12,558 bases of DNA from Synechococcus sp. MED850 (GTDB lineage Bacteria; Cyanobacteriota; Cyanobacteriia; PCC-6307; Cyanobiaceae). The stretch is from contig PAEP01000030.1 of assembly GCA_002700765.1 (NCBI GenBank), positions 1 to 12,558 of the forward strand, in the 5' to 3' direction. Position 1 is the stretch's first letter. Each line of letters starts with the position of its first letter. The notes beneath the pieces were generated by a model. It saw nothing but the letters and a program-made list of their open reading frames with translations, did not search any database and had not been told where the DNA came from. A program made the position numbers and the translations under genes. Below are positions 1-7,698 of the stretch, one piece after another.

Positions 1-7
1 GTCCTTT

Positions 8-202
8 ATGGCCAAGAACAAGGGCGTCCGGATCGTGATCACTCTCGAGTGCACCGAATGCCGGTCCAATCCCGCCAAGCGTTCCCCTGGCGTGTCCCGC
101 TACACGTCAGAGAAGAACCGCCGGAACACCACCGAACGGCTGGAGATCAAGAAGTTCTGTCCTCACTGCAACAAGATGACGATCCACAAGGAGATCAAGT
201 GA
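8..202 (+). CDS. rpmG: 50S ribosomal protein L33
   Basis: This 64-residue basic protein is a component of the large ribosomal subunit, near the E site. It matches bacterial L33 in length and pattern. The N-terminus [18 protein letters not shown] leads into a zinc-ribbon with two cysteine pairs, CxxC at residues 15-18 and CPHC at 51-54, so this is the zinc-binding (C+) form. The C-terminal HKEIK ending is typical. The ATG at position 8 begins the conserved MAKNKG start; its ribosome binding site lies at or beyond the window edge. It is followed 38 bases later by rpsR, and the L33-S18 pairing supports both calls. Nothing is anomalous. Confidence 0.97.
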   Translation: MAKNKGVRIVITLECTECRSNPAKRSPGVSRYTSEKNRRNTTERLEIKKFCPHCNKMTIHKEIK

Positions 203-240
203 TCTTGCAGTCCTGCCTTTCTTCCATCCGTTCCTGACTC

Positions 241-462
241 ATGTCCAGCTCCTTCTTCAAGAAGCGTCTCTCTCCGATCAAGCCCGGCGATCCCATCGAT
301 TACAAGGATGTGGATCTGCTCAAAAAATTCATCACCGAGAGAGGAAAGATCCTTCCCCGACGTCTCACCGGTCTGACTGCCAAGCAGCAGCGTGATCTCA
401 CCAATGCAGTGAAACGTGCGCGAATCGTCGCACTGCTGCCGTTCGTGAATCCCGAAGGCTGA
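241..462 (+). CDS. rpsR: 30S ribosomal protein S18
   Basis: This 73-residue protein is the small-subunit ribosomal protein S18, which sits on the platform and pairs with S6 in assembly. The S18 signature is visible: [19 protein letters not shown] (about residues 19-37), then [20 protein letters not shown] and a basic [12 protein letters not shown] end. The length is usual for bacterial and plastid S18. The ATG at 241 starts the protein directly. No clear Shine-Dalgarno sequence precedes it (the upstream bases are pyrimidine-rich), which is common in cyanobacteria. It lies between rpmG and the RNase gene, and the RNase reading frame appears to reach back to its stop codon. Confidence 0.97.
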
Positions 463-542
463 TCGCACCGTCTCAGAAATCCGATCTGACGATCGACGCC
501 GTCGTCGGTGTCATTCACAAGGGTCAGGCTTGCATTGCACGG

Positions 543-2519
543 GTGAAGTCGTTCAAGGGCAGTCGTGCTCTGATCGGTTTTGCTGGCAATCGCAAGGACC
601 TCGAACTCCCGGCTCGGGAACTGGTTTTGTTCCCATCTCTGGGAGAACAATTCCGGGATGCGTCACTGCCGGCCACGGAAGATGCTCAGGCTTCGATTCC
701 ATCCACCCGAGATGCTGCTGCTGCCTGGTGGTTGCTGGTGTCGGATCATCCCGACGCTGCTACACCCGATCAGCTGCCGTCCCTGAGCATTGATGATCTG
801 GCCGAGTTGCTCTACGAGCAGGTCGGTCTGACGGAAATCGCTGGGCTGTGGCGGTGGCTGCATGGTGGTCAACCGTGGTTCCGTTTGCGTCGCGACCGTT
901 CGCTTCAGCCCAGGGGTCGCGAGGAGATCCGTCGGGATCGTCGCTCGGCCCGCGCGCAGCAACTGGAGCAGGAGGAAGAGCAGCGGCAATTGCAGTTGCT
1001 TTCATCCGATCGGTCACTATCGCAAGACGAACGGGAGGGTCTCTCTCCTGGCTGGCAGGACACCTTGGATCGATTGCTGGATCTGGTGTGCACCGATCAG
1101 TGGATGGATCAGCTGGATCCCGAACTCGACAGCGCGCTGCAGCGATTGGGAGTGCGTTCTGATCGTCCAGGCCTGCTTCGTTGGTTGACCGGTCTCGGCC
1201 TCCTTGATCCCCATCAACCCAAAGCTCTGCGCGGAAGCGTCTGGTCGGAATCCTTTCAGCCCGATTTGTTGAACGTCGCCGATGAGCTGATCAACAAGGC
1301 CCCGAAAAGCGCACCGGGTGATGAGCAACGTCTCGATTTAACCGGGTTGAAGACCTACACAATTGATGACGCGGGGACGGTTGAGATCGATGACGGCCTG
1401 GCACTTGAGCAGACCAGCCAGGGCGATTGGATCTGGATCCATATCGCGGATCCAGCCAGGCTGATCGCCGAGGGAAGCCCCCTTGATCTGGAAGCGAGGC
1501 GTCGGGCCACCACCCTCTACCTGGCGGACAGAACGCTGCCGATGTTGCCGCTGCAGCTTGCGGCCGACTGTCTCAGCCTCAAGACCGGAAGCGTCTGCCC
1601 CGCCCTGAGTGTTGCAGTGAAACTGGATCAGGATGGGTCGATTGCGGCCCGACGCATCACCCGCAGTTGGATCAACGTCCGCTACCGGCTCACCTACGAC
1701 GAGGGCGATGAGCTGATTGAACTGGCACCTCCAGGTGATGAATCTCTCGAGCGACTGGCTGCTCTGCTGAAGACGCGCCTGCGTTGGCGACTGGCTCAAG
1801 GTGCATTGGCATTTGATCGGCCGGAGGGTCGCTTCAGACGCCAGGGCGATGACCTCTCTCTTCAGCTGATTCAACCTTCGCCATCCCGCGTGCTGGTGAG
1901 TGAGGCGATGCTTCTGATGGGTGCTGTTGTGGCTGAGTTCGGCCGAGAGAAGGGGTTGCCGCTTCCCTTCCGAAGCCAACCCGCGGCTGAGCTCCCTTTA
2001 GCCGCTGAACTGGCTTTGATCCCCGATGGCCCCGCCAGGGATGCGGCGATCAAGCGCTGCCTCAGCCGCGGGCAGCAGGGGACAACACCAATGCCGCATT
2101 TCAGCCTGGGACTGCCCGCCTATGTGCAGGCCACATCCCCCATTCGCCGTTATGCCGACCTGATCGTGCATCGACAACTGATCGCCTGTCTGGATCAGGG
2201 CGAGCCCATGCAGGAATCCACAATGCAGGAGAGGATCGCAGATCTGGAAGATCCTCTGCGTCAATCCAATCAGATCAGCCGTGAGGATCAACGCCATTGG
2301 CAGCACATCTGGTTCGAGACCAGACCTGGGCAGTCCTGGTCCTGCGAATTCCTGCGCTGGCTCCGACCCCAGGATCGCCTTGCCCTGGTTCATGTGAATG
2401 ACCTCGCCATGGGACTGGTGGGACGCCTGGACGCTGATGAACCTCGGCCGGGTCAGAGCCTGCAGTTGAAGGTGACCACCAGCGAGGAAGGAGAGCCTCC
2501 TTTGCTGACGGTTAGTTGA
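543..2519 (+). CDS. rnb: RNase II-family 3'-5' exoribonuclease (RNB domain)
   Basis: This hydrolytic 3'-5' exoribonuclease of the RNase II/R family degrades single-stranded RNA in the cytoplasm. Counted from the GTG at 543 (658 residues), the catalytic RNB domain begins near residue 262. It carries the acidic motif TIDDAGTVEIDDG (273-285) and IHIADPARLI (299-308), and ends with the conserved YVQATSPIRRYADLIVHR (527-544). By comparison with E. coli RNase II, D275, D283 and D284 match metal-binding aspartates, while E281 stands where D207 would be. A Q/E/R-rich segment covers about 125-165, and the C-terminus (about 595-658) fits a short S1-like domain. The start is doubtful: the frame stays open upstream through 462 with coding-like sequence that completes an N-terminal beta-barrel, but has no ATG, GTG or TTG. 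The gene follows rpsR and its 3' end overlaps the opposite-strand oxidoreductase by 8 bases. Confidence 0.9.
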   Translation: MKSFKGSRALIGFAGNRKDLELPARELVLFPSLGEQFRDASLPATEDAQASIPSTRDAAAAWWLLVSDHPDAATPDQLPSLSIDDLAELLYEQVGLTEIAGLWRWLHGGQPWFRLRRDRSLQPRGREEIRRDRRSARAQQLEQEEEQRQLQLLSSDRSLSQDEREGLSPGWQDTLDRLLDLVCTDQWMDQLDPELDSALQRLGVRSDRPGLLRWLTGLGLLDPHQPKALRGSVWSESFQPDLLNVADELINKAPKSAPGDEQRLDLTGLKTYTIDDAGTVEIDDGLALEQTSQGDWIWIHIADPARLIAEGSPLDLEARRRATTLYLADRTLPMLPLQLAADCLSLKTGSVCPALSVAVKLDQDGSIAARRITRSWINVRYRLTYDEGDELIELAPPGDESLERLAALLKTRLRWRLAQGALAFDRPEGRFRRQGDDLSLQLIQPSPSRVLVSEAMLLMGAVVAEFGREKGLPLPFRSQPAAELPLAAELALIPDGPARDAAIKRCLSRGQQGTTPMPHFSLGLPAYVQATSPIRRYADLIVHRQLIACLDQGEPMQESTMQERIADLEDPLRQSNQISREDQRHWQHIWFETRPGQSWSCEFLRWLRPQDRLALVHVNDLAMGLVGRLDADEPRPGQSLQLKVTTSEEGEPPLLTVS

Positions 2520-4263
2520 TGGCGACCTGGATCACCCGCAGCCATGGACCCCAGCGGTTTTCACATGCGAGAAGCGAGAGCTGAACCCCCTGGGGGGATC
2601 GACGCAGCTGTTGCTCCACCCCGGGTTCGAGGGTGATCAGACGCCAACGGCCCTGGTCTGTCTCCAACCACCAGGAATCGTCGGCTTCCACGGTGAAACG
2701 CCCTTGGAACGCATGGGCATGGGACGGGACCGGCGCTTGCTCTGCGTGCTGGGGCACCTCCGGATTCAACATGTGCGGATCGGCAGGCTCGTTCAGGGCC
2801 CTGCGCTGGGCCTCCGCCCAGCCCGCGTGCCAGGACGGGAGCGCCCAGATGGGCATCACGGCCGCAGGAGCCTGTGGGTCATCGATCAGGGCATGCTGCA
2901 CATCCCGCACAGGCAGCTCTTGGGGAGCCACTCTGCGCTTCACCGCCATGGCGGCAGTGATCCCAGCGGCCTGGCCGATGTTGAGGATGAGGGGTTGCAG
3001 CCGGGTTGCACCATTGGCCATGTGACTGACGCTGATGCACTTGTCCGCCGCCAGCAGATTGCTGAATGCTGAACCATGCAAGGCACCGAATGGAATACAG
3101 AACGGTGTACCGGTCCAGCGTCCACCCCAGGGCACACTTTTCGGTGCCAAGGGCCAGTCCTCACCTGGATAGTGGTGGTCATTGGCGTAGGTGCCGATGG
3201 CAATGCTTGTGCAGCGTCCAGCCGCATCAACGGGCAGGGGACCATGGGGACGCTCGTCTGAGAGCGGAAGCAGATCGTTCTCGGTGACGACGTCCCAGCC
3301 GACGAGTCGGCGCCCCTCCCGCCAGTAGGGCATCAGCGCCATCGAAGGATCCGGTCCAGGAAATTCAACGCCCGGACGGATCCACCCAGCACTTGAGGCG
3401 GCGAGGTTGTTGAGAAAACGACGGCTGTGGGCCTGCATCTCCCTGGCCAATTGATCGTTGTTGGATGGCTGGTCGCTGATGCAACGTCCGAGCTCGTGAT
3501 GCCAATCGTTGCCGTGCAGAGGCCAATTCAGCATCACCAAACCTCCTGGAAGGCGTCCATAGGTGAGCGTGCGTTCCAATCCGAATGGATTCAGACAGGA
3601 TTGAAACGGTGGCTCCAATGGCACAACAGGTTGTTCCGGACAAGCTCCGTCCGCCAGCTGTCCCATCACCACCCAAGTGGGTGACTGAATCGGTTGCTCA
3701 CGATGAAACCGGTCGTGCTCCAGCTGGAGCCGAGTTGGAGCGCTCGGCTCCTTCCACTGTTCGCGCGCTTCCCATCCCCAGCGGAATGGAGCATTCGCCA
3801 TGGCCAACAGATCGCCCAGATCGCTTCCATCAATGACCACTGCGGGTCTGTGCTCGGACCGTTCGCCCGCATGCAGCACCGAGATGGATTCGATCCGATC
3901 ACCACGGCATGAGACCTGCAGAAGCTCTGCCTGAGGCCACCACTGAAGCTTGCTTTCCTCCCGAACCCATCGCTGCAGAACGGCTTCAGCCTGGTTGGGC
4001 CGGAACCCAAAGCAGCTCACCCAGTTCTGATCAAGCCCCTCAGGCGTGATCTCTTCCATCTGTCGCAGGAAGGCTCCCCAGAGACCGGTTTGCCAGCAGC
4101 TCAATTCATGCCCATCGGGAGCACTGACACCAGCGGCACTCAGCATTCCGCCAAGCCAGGGCCCTGGCGTCAACAGCAGCGTGGATGCTCCGCTCCTGGC
4201 CGATTGCAGAGCCGCAGCGACACCCCCGGTGCCACCCCCCCAGACGAGAACATCGTTGGTCAC
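2512..4263 (-). CDS. FAD-dependent oxidoreductase (FAD_oxidored family)
   Basis: This 583-residue flavoprotein has an N-terminal Rossmann dinucleotide-binding motif, VLVWGGGTGGVAAALQSARSG (5-25), followed by PWLGGMLSAAG (35-45). This arrangement is typical of the FAD_oxidored family, related to FAD-binding dehydrogenases and thiazole/HgcA-type flavoproteins. VVIDGSDLGDLLAMA (142-156) and the C-terminal flavin-binding stretch GATRLQPLILNIGQAAG (418-434) complete the fold. No signal peptide is apparent, so it is probably cytoplasmic. Its substrate cannot be read from the sequence. The last 65 or so residues (about 518-583), rich in tryptophan and beta-forming residues, look like a separate small domain. 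The start codon is GTG at 4263, overlapping the stop of the upstream gene in a GTGA junction, which implies translational coupling. The 3' end overlaps the convergent RNase gene. Confidence 0.85.
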   Translation of the reverse strand: MTNDVLVWGGGTGGVAAALQSARSGASTLLLTPGPWLGGMLSAAGVSAPDGHELSCWQTGLWGAFLRQMEEITPEGLDQNWVSCFGFRPNQAEAVLQRWVREESKLQWWPQAELLQVSCRGDRIESISVLHAGERSEHRPAVVIDGSDLGDLLAMANAPFRWGWEAREQWKEPSAPTRLQLEHDRFHREQPIQSPTWVVMGQLADGACPEQPVVPLEPPFQSCLNPFGLERTLTYGRLPGGLVMLNWPLHGNDWHHELGRCISDQPSNNDQLAREMQAHSRRFLNNLAASSAGWIRPGVEFPGPDPSMALMPYWREGRRLVGWDVVTENDLLPLSDERPHGPLPVDAAGRCTSIAIGTYANDHHYPGEDWPLAPKSVPWGGRWTGTPFCIPFGALHGSAFSNLLAADKCISVSHMANGATRLQPLILNIGQAAGITAAMAVKRRVAPQELPVRDVQHALIDDPQAPAAVMPIWALPSWHAGWAEAQRRALNEPADPHMLNPEVPQHAEQAPVPSHAHAFQGRFTVEADDSWWLETDQGRWRLITLEPGVEQQLRRSPQGVQLSLLACENRWGPWLRVIQVAIN

Positions 4264-4901
4264 GTTTGAGCCCGAGCGGCATCGCGCTCAGCGATTTTGA
4301 GTTGCTGCTGCTCCGGTAGTGAATTCAGACAGCGAAAGCGCAGACCGACCAGTTGTTCGTACAGAGGATTGAGTTTGCACATTGGTGGGATGTGCACGAT
4401 CTTGTGCCCGAACAGAACAATGTCGCGTTCAAAGGGGCACTGCGAGGGAATCAGGCTGACGATGAAGGCAGCCACCCTTGGATCGGACGGCTCAAGTTCA
4501 TCCAACCACTCACGGATGCCGTCAAGTGGGCGATGCCCGAGTTCATCCGGGTGAAGTCCTTGAAGCCGCCCCCGGCCCAGTCCAAGCAGATCAGCCCAGC
4601 GTTGCAGCAACGCCATCTCCTCAACGCTCAGATGCCCGTCGGCCAAAGCGGTGAGAACCGCTGTTCTCAGGAACTGATCGGCAAGGCCGGAGTCATCTCC
4701 GAAAGCCTGGCGAAAACTGTCATCGGACGGTGGATCGATCACGGACCAGTCGACCTCCTCACCATCCATCAAATCAGCGAGGTGTTGATCGAGAAGCTGT
4801 TGCTCCTGAGCATCAAAATCACCGTCGGAAAGCGCAAGTTGCTGCAGTGCTCCGAGCCAGCACTGCACTGTCCTCGGATCAAGTCGTTCGGATGGCGTCA
4901 T
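4260..4901 (-). CDS. TerB-like protein with Mo-dependent nitrogenase C-terminal domain
   Basis: This 213-residue, probably soluble protein has two parts. Residues about 10-140 are helical and contain two TerB-like acidic loops, SDGDFDAQEQQLL (25-37) and ADGHLSVEEMALL (87-99), of the type seen in tellurite-resistance TerB repeats. Residues about 153-196 match the cyanobacterial 'Mo-dependent nitrogenase C-terminal' domain: CPFERDIVLFGHKIVHIPP, then MCKLNPLYEQLVGLRFRCL, with conserved C155 and C175. Despite the family name, the domain is found in cyanobacteria that do not fix nitrogen, and its function is unknown to me. The ATG at 4901 starts 68 bases from the divergent metG. Its stop overlaps the GTG start of the FAD oxidoreductase, so the two products may act together; that is inference. 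Confidence 0.85.
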   Translation of the reverse strand: MTPSERLDPRTVQCWLGALQQLALSDGDFDAQEQQLLDQHLADLMDGEEVDWSVIDPPSDDSFRQAFGDDSGLADQFLRTAVLTALADGHLSVEEMALLQRWADLLGLGRGRLQGLHPDELGHRPLDGIREWLDELEPSDPRVAAFIVSLIPSQCPFERDIVLFGHKIVHIPPMCKLNPLYEQLVGLRFRCLNSLPEQQQLKIAERDAARAQT

Positions 4902-4969
4902 GGTGATGACTGAAAGTCGGTCGTTAGGATCCGGCGTCGCAGCTGGGCAGGGGAGTTCCTGGTCTCAAG
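4902..4969. promoter_or_regulatory. Divergent promoter region between the TerB/nitrogenase-C gene and metG
   Basis: This 68-base gap separates two genes transcribed away from each other, so it should hold promoter elements for both directions unless one reaches into coding sequence. A possible -10-like TAGGAT lies at 4925-4930 on the plus strand, but I see no convincing -35 partner. A purine-rich AGGGGAG at 4949-4955 lies about 14 bases before the metG ATG, rather far for a standard ribosome binding site. No tRNA or hairpin was recognised. Confidence 0.4.
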
Positions 4970-6514
4970 ATGACTTACACCCTCACCACTCCGCTTTATT
5001 ACGTCAACGATCGCCCCCATCTCGGCAGTACTTACACAACAATTGCCTGCGATGCCGTCGCCCGGTTTCATCGTCTTCAGGACGAACCGGTGCTGTTCGT
5101 GACCGGGGTTGATGAACACGGCCAGAAGATTCAACGCACGGCAGAGGCACAGCAGGTTTCACCCCAGGAGCACTGCGACCGAATCAGTGCCACGTATCAG
5201 GCACTCTGGGACCAATGGAAGATCAGCCAGGATCGCTTTGTGCGTACGACGGATCCGCGCCATCTCGAGCTGGTCGATCAGTTTTACGCCAGGGTCAAAG
5301 CTTCCGGTGATGTGCTGACAGGACGTCAGACCGGTTGGTATTGCGTCGGGTGTGAAGAGTTCAAGGATGACCCTCCGGATGCCGTCAAACCCCTCTGCCC
5401 GATTCACCAGAAAGAGCTTGAGTGGCGCGATGAGGAAAATCTGTTCTTTCGACTCTCGCGTTACCAAAATCAGATCGAGCAGCTTGTCGCGGACGATGAC
5501 TTCATCGCTCCAGCATCCAGGCGTCAGGAGGTTCGTAATTTCGTTGCCCAGGGTCTGAGAGATTTTTCGATTTCGAGAACGAATGTGAGCTGGGGTCTTC
5601 CGGTCCCCGACCAAGAGGGCCACACGTTTTACGTGTGGTTCGACGCCTTGCTCGGTTATCTCAGTGCCCTTCTCGATGACGGTGGCTCGATCGATCTGGA
5701 TCGTCTCCAGCAGGCTGGCTGGCCGGCCTCGGTGCATGTGATTGGCAAAGACATTCTTCGCTTCCATGCCGTGTACTGGCCGGCGATGTTGATGTCAGCT
5801 GGTCTGCCCCTTCCCAAGCAGGTGTTCGGCCATGGTTTTCTGACCCGAGAAGGACAGAAGATGGGCAAATCGCTCGGTAATGTTCTCGATCCCCAGAAGC
5901 TTTTGGATCAATGCGGCCGCGATGCGGTTCGCTGGTACTTACTGCGCGACATTCAGTTCGGCGATGACGGTGATTTTCAACAACAACGGTTTGTTGATCT
6001 GGTCAACAACGATCTTGCCAACACGATTGGAAATCTTCTGAACCGAACGTCCTCGATGGCACGCAAATGGTTCGATGAGCGCGTGCCACCCGCTGGAGCC
6101 AAAACCGGCAAGGATCACAAACTCGCCGTGCTTGCCACTTCAACGACAAGCACTGTTCTGCAAGCGATGCAATCGTTCGCGTTTAAAACAGCTGCGGAGA
6201 GCATCCTTCAACTTGCTATCGCCGCCAACGGCCATCTGAATGACACAGCCCCCTGGAGTCGCATGAAGCAACCGGGTCAAGAAGCGGATGTGGCGGACGA
6301 CCTTTATGTGGTGCTCGAATCGGCACGCATTGTTGGTGTGCTTCTGTCACCACTCCTTCCGGATCTCAGCGAACGGCTGCTGGCCCAGCTCGGTTTCGAA
6401 CCGGTGTGCTCCTCTTGGCACGGTCAACTGGCGTGGGGAGGGCTGCAATCCGGAGCGTTGTTGCCCCAGCCCAGTCCCGTGATGCAACGCCTTGAACTGG
6501 AAGACAATCTCTGA
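4970..6514 (+). CDS. metG: Methionyl-tRNA synthetase
   Basis: This enzyme attaches methionine to initiator and elongator tRNA-Met using ATP, in the cytoplasm. At 514 residues it is a class I synthetase with the HIGH motif as PHLGS (16-20) after TTPLYYVND, a connective zinc knuckle with CVGC (125-128) plus C143 and H146 in CPIH, and the KMSKS loop as KMGKS (297-301). GVDEHGQKIQRTA (46-58) and the WFDALLGYLSAL segment (223-234) are family hallmarks. The anticodon-binding helical domain starts near NDLANTIGNLLNR (347-359). The short form lacks the C-terminal EMAP/Trbp111 dimerisation domain of the E. coli enzyme. The ATG at 4970 begins right at the conserved MTYTLTTPLYYVN. lptC follows after only 5 bases, suggesting co-transcription. 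Confidence 0.97.
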   Translation: MTYTLTTPLYYVNDRPHLGSTYTTIACDAVARFHRLQDEPVLFVTGVDEHGQKIQRTAEAQQVSPQEHCDRISATYQALWDQWKISQDRFVRTTDPRHLELVDQFYARVKASGDVLTGRQTGWYCVGCEEFKDDPPDAVKPLCPIHQKELEWRDEENLFFRLSRYQNQIEQLVADDDFIAPASRRQEVRNFVAQGLRDFSISRTNVSWGLPVPDQEGHTFYVWFDALLGYLSALLDDGGSIDLDRLQQAGWPASVHVIGKDILRFHAVYWPAMLMSAGLPLPKQVFGHGFLTREGQKMGKSLGNVLDPQKLLDQCGRDAVRWYLLRDIQFGDDGDFQQQRFVDLVNNDLANTIGNLLNRTSSMARKWFDERVPPAGAKTGKDHKLAVLATSTTSTVLQAMQSFAFKTAAESILQLAIAANGHLNDTAPWSRMKQPGQEADVADDLYVVLESARIVGVLLSPLLPDLSERLLAQLGFEPVCSSWHGQLAWGGLQSGALLPQPSPVMQRLELEDNL

Positions 6515-6519
6515 AACCG

Positions 6520-7698
6520 ATGCTGGCTGAGCGATCACGGGTGCTTCGTTGGAGTGTTGTTGTCCTGGTGTTCGCCACCGGTCTGGCCGGTTGTCGTGAG
6601 CAAGCCGTGGTGGAAGCAGAGGCCCCTCAACCCTTCGTCTTCCGCTCTCTCAATCTCAATCAACGTCACCAGGACGGCAGTCGTGACTGGGACCTCTCCA
6701 GCCCAGAAGCCCGTTACGAGCTCAGCAGCCGCACCGTTCGCGCTCGCGGACCACAGGGAATCCTTTATCGGAACAACAAACCTGCATATCGCATCAAGGC
6801 AGATCTCGCGACGGTTCTCAATGACGGCGAGCTTGTGATTCTCGAGGGCAAGGTGAACCTGCAACAACTGACCGAACGCAAGGTGTTGATCCAAGGGGAT
6901 CGTCTGGTGTGGACTCCGGCGCGTTCTGAAATGGTCATTGATCAACGGCCCCAGGCTGTCGATGCCAACTCACAGATCAAGACCAGGCACCTGACCTTTC
7001 GTCAGGACAAGGACACGCTCCAATTCAAGGGACCGTCCCGGCTGGATCGCTGGATCAAACAACGCCGTGAGGAGGAGCCTCCGAGCACCACCGTGCGCGC
7101 CAGTGATGGAGCCTGGAATCTGGCGAACGGCACGCTCCTTGCGGCCGGCCCTGTTCAGGCCAAGCAAGACGACGGCAGCGTGTTGTCAGCAACGCGGCTG
7201 ACGGGCAACACCCGCGATGGATACATCGATCTGATCGAACCGGTGACCTATGCCCTTCCGGACGACAAAGGGAATGTGCGTGCTGGCCGGACCCGATGGG
7301 GTTTCGAGCAACAAACGCTTTCCAGCACCGAAACCTTTGAGGCCGTGTCCAAGCAAGGGCGTGCCAGCGGCGTTGGTTTTGAGGTCAAACAGCAGACCAC
7401 CACAGTGATCATCCCGGCGGACTGCAGGGTGAACCAACCCGGTGAACAGCTTCGTGCCCAGCGATGCAGCTGGAACTGGTCGACCGACGTGGTGATCGCC
7501 GATGGAGATGTGGAATTGAAACGGGATGAACTGGATCAGATCACCACAGCAGCTCGTCTCGAGGGACGGGTTGGTGATGATGGGGTGCTTCGCTTCGGAG
7601 CACCGGGGCAACGGGTGAGATCCGAAATCAGATTGAAACAAAACGAGCGTCGTTCATCCCCGGATGGAGTCAAGCGTTCTGCTCCAGTGACGTTCTGA
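6520..7698 (+). CDS. lptC: LptC-family lipopolysaccharide export lipoprotein
   Basis: This 392-residue envelope protein is predicted to belong to the periplasmic bridge that carries lipopolysaccharide from the inner-membrane LptBFG transporter to the outer membrane. A basic start and hydrophobic segment (about 8-22) end in the lipobox LAGC, with C25 as the lipidated cysteine. The body is beta-rich; RDWDLSSPEARYELSS and AYRIKADLATVLNDGELV, then LEGKVNL, resemble the LptC/OstA jellyroll repeats. It is about twice as long as E. coli LptC (191 residues), and similar strand patterns recur toward the C-terminus (for example GNTRDGYIDLIEPVTYALP), so it may hold more than one Lpt-like jellyroll. It begins 5 bases after metG. 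Its 3' end overlaps the convergent CCB gene by 29 bases. The family call is fairly firm; the exact role is inferred. Confidence 0.85.
   Translation: MLAERSRVLRWSVVVLVFATGLAGCREQAVVEAEAPQPFVFRSLNLNQRHQDGSRDWDLSSPEARYELSSRTVRARGPQGILYRNNKPAYRIKADLATVLNDGELVILEGKVNLQQLTERKVLIQGDRLVWTPARSEMVIDQRPQAVDANSQIKTRHLTFRQDKDTLQFKGPSRLDRWIKQRREEEPPSTTVRASDGAWNLANGTLLAAGPVQAKQDDGSVLSATRLTGNTRDGYIDLIEPVTYALPDDKGNVRAGRTRWGFEQQTLSSTETFEAVSKQGRASGVGFEVKQQTTTVIIPADCRVNQPGEQLRAQRCSWNWSTDVVIADGDVELKRDELDQITTAARLEGRVGDDGVLRFGAPGQRVRSEIRLKQNERRSSPDGVKRSAPVTF

Noticed and set aside
1338..1979. Long open frame of 213 codons on the minus strand inside the RNase gene.
   Set aside because: It is fully contained in the conserved RNB domain on the other strand, and its translation shows no recognisable family; a shadow frame typical of GC-rich coding DNA.
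2586..2600. Near-perfect palindrome of five C, T, then G run (CCCCCTGGGGGG) near the 3' end of the oxidoreductase gene, possibly a terminator.
   Set aside because: It lies inside the coding sequence, is explained by codons for Ser-Pro-Gln-Gly, has no loop able to form a stable hairpin and no T tract.
4260..4901. Reading the Mo-nitrogenase-C domain as evidence for nitrogen fixation.
   Set aside because: No nif gene is present, and the domain is found as a stand-alone protein in non-diazotrophic cyanobacteria.
4353..4913. 186-codon plus-strand frame opposite the TerB/nitrogenase-C gene.
   Set aside because: The minus-strand protein has clear family motifs over the same bases; the plus-strand translation does not resemble any protein I know.
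5159..5767. 202-codon minus-strand frame within metG.
   Set aside because: It lies wholly inside the methionyl-tRNA synthetase catalytic domain and has no family features.
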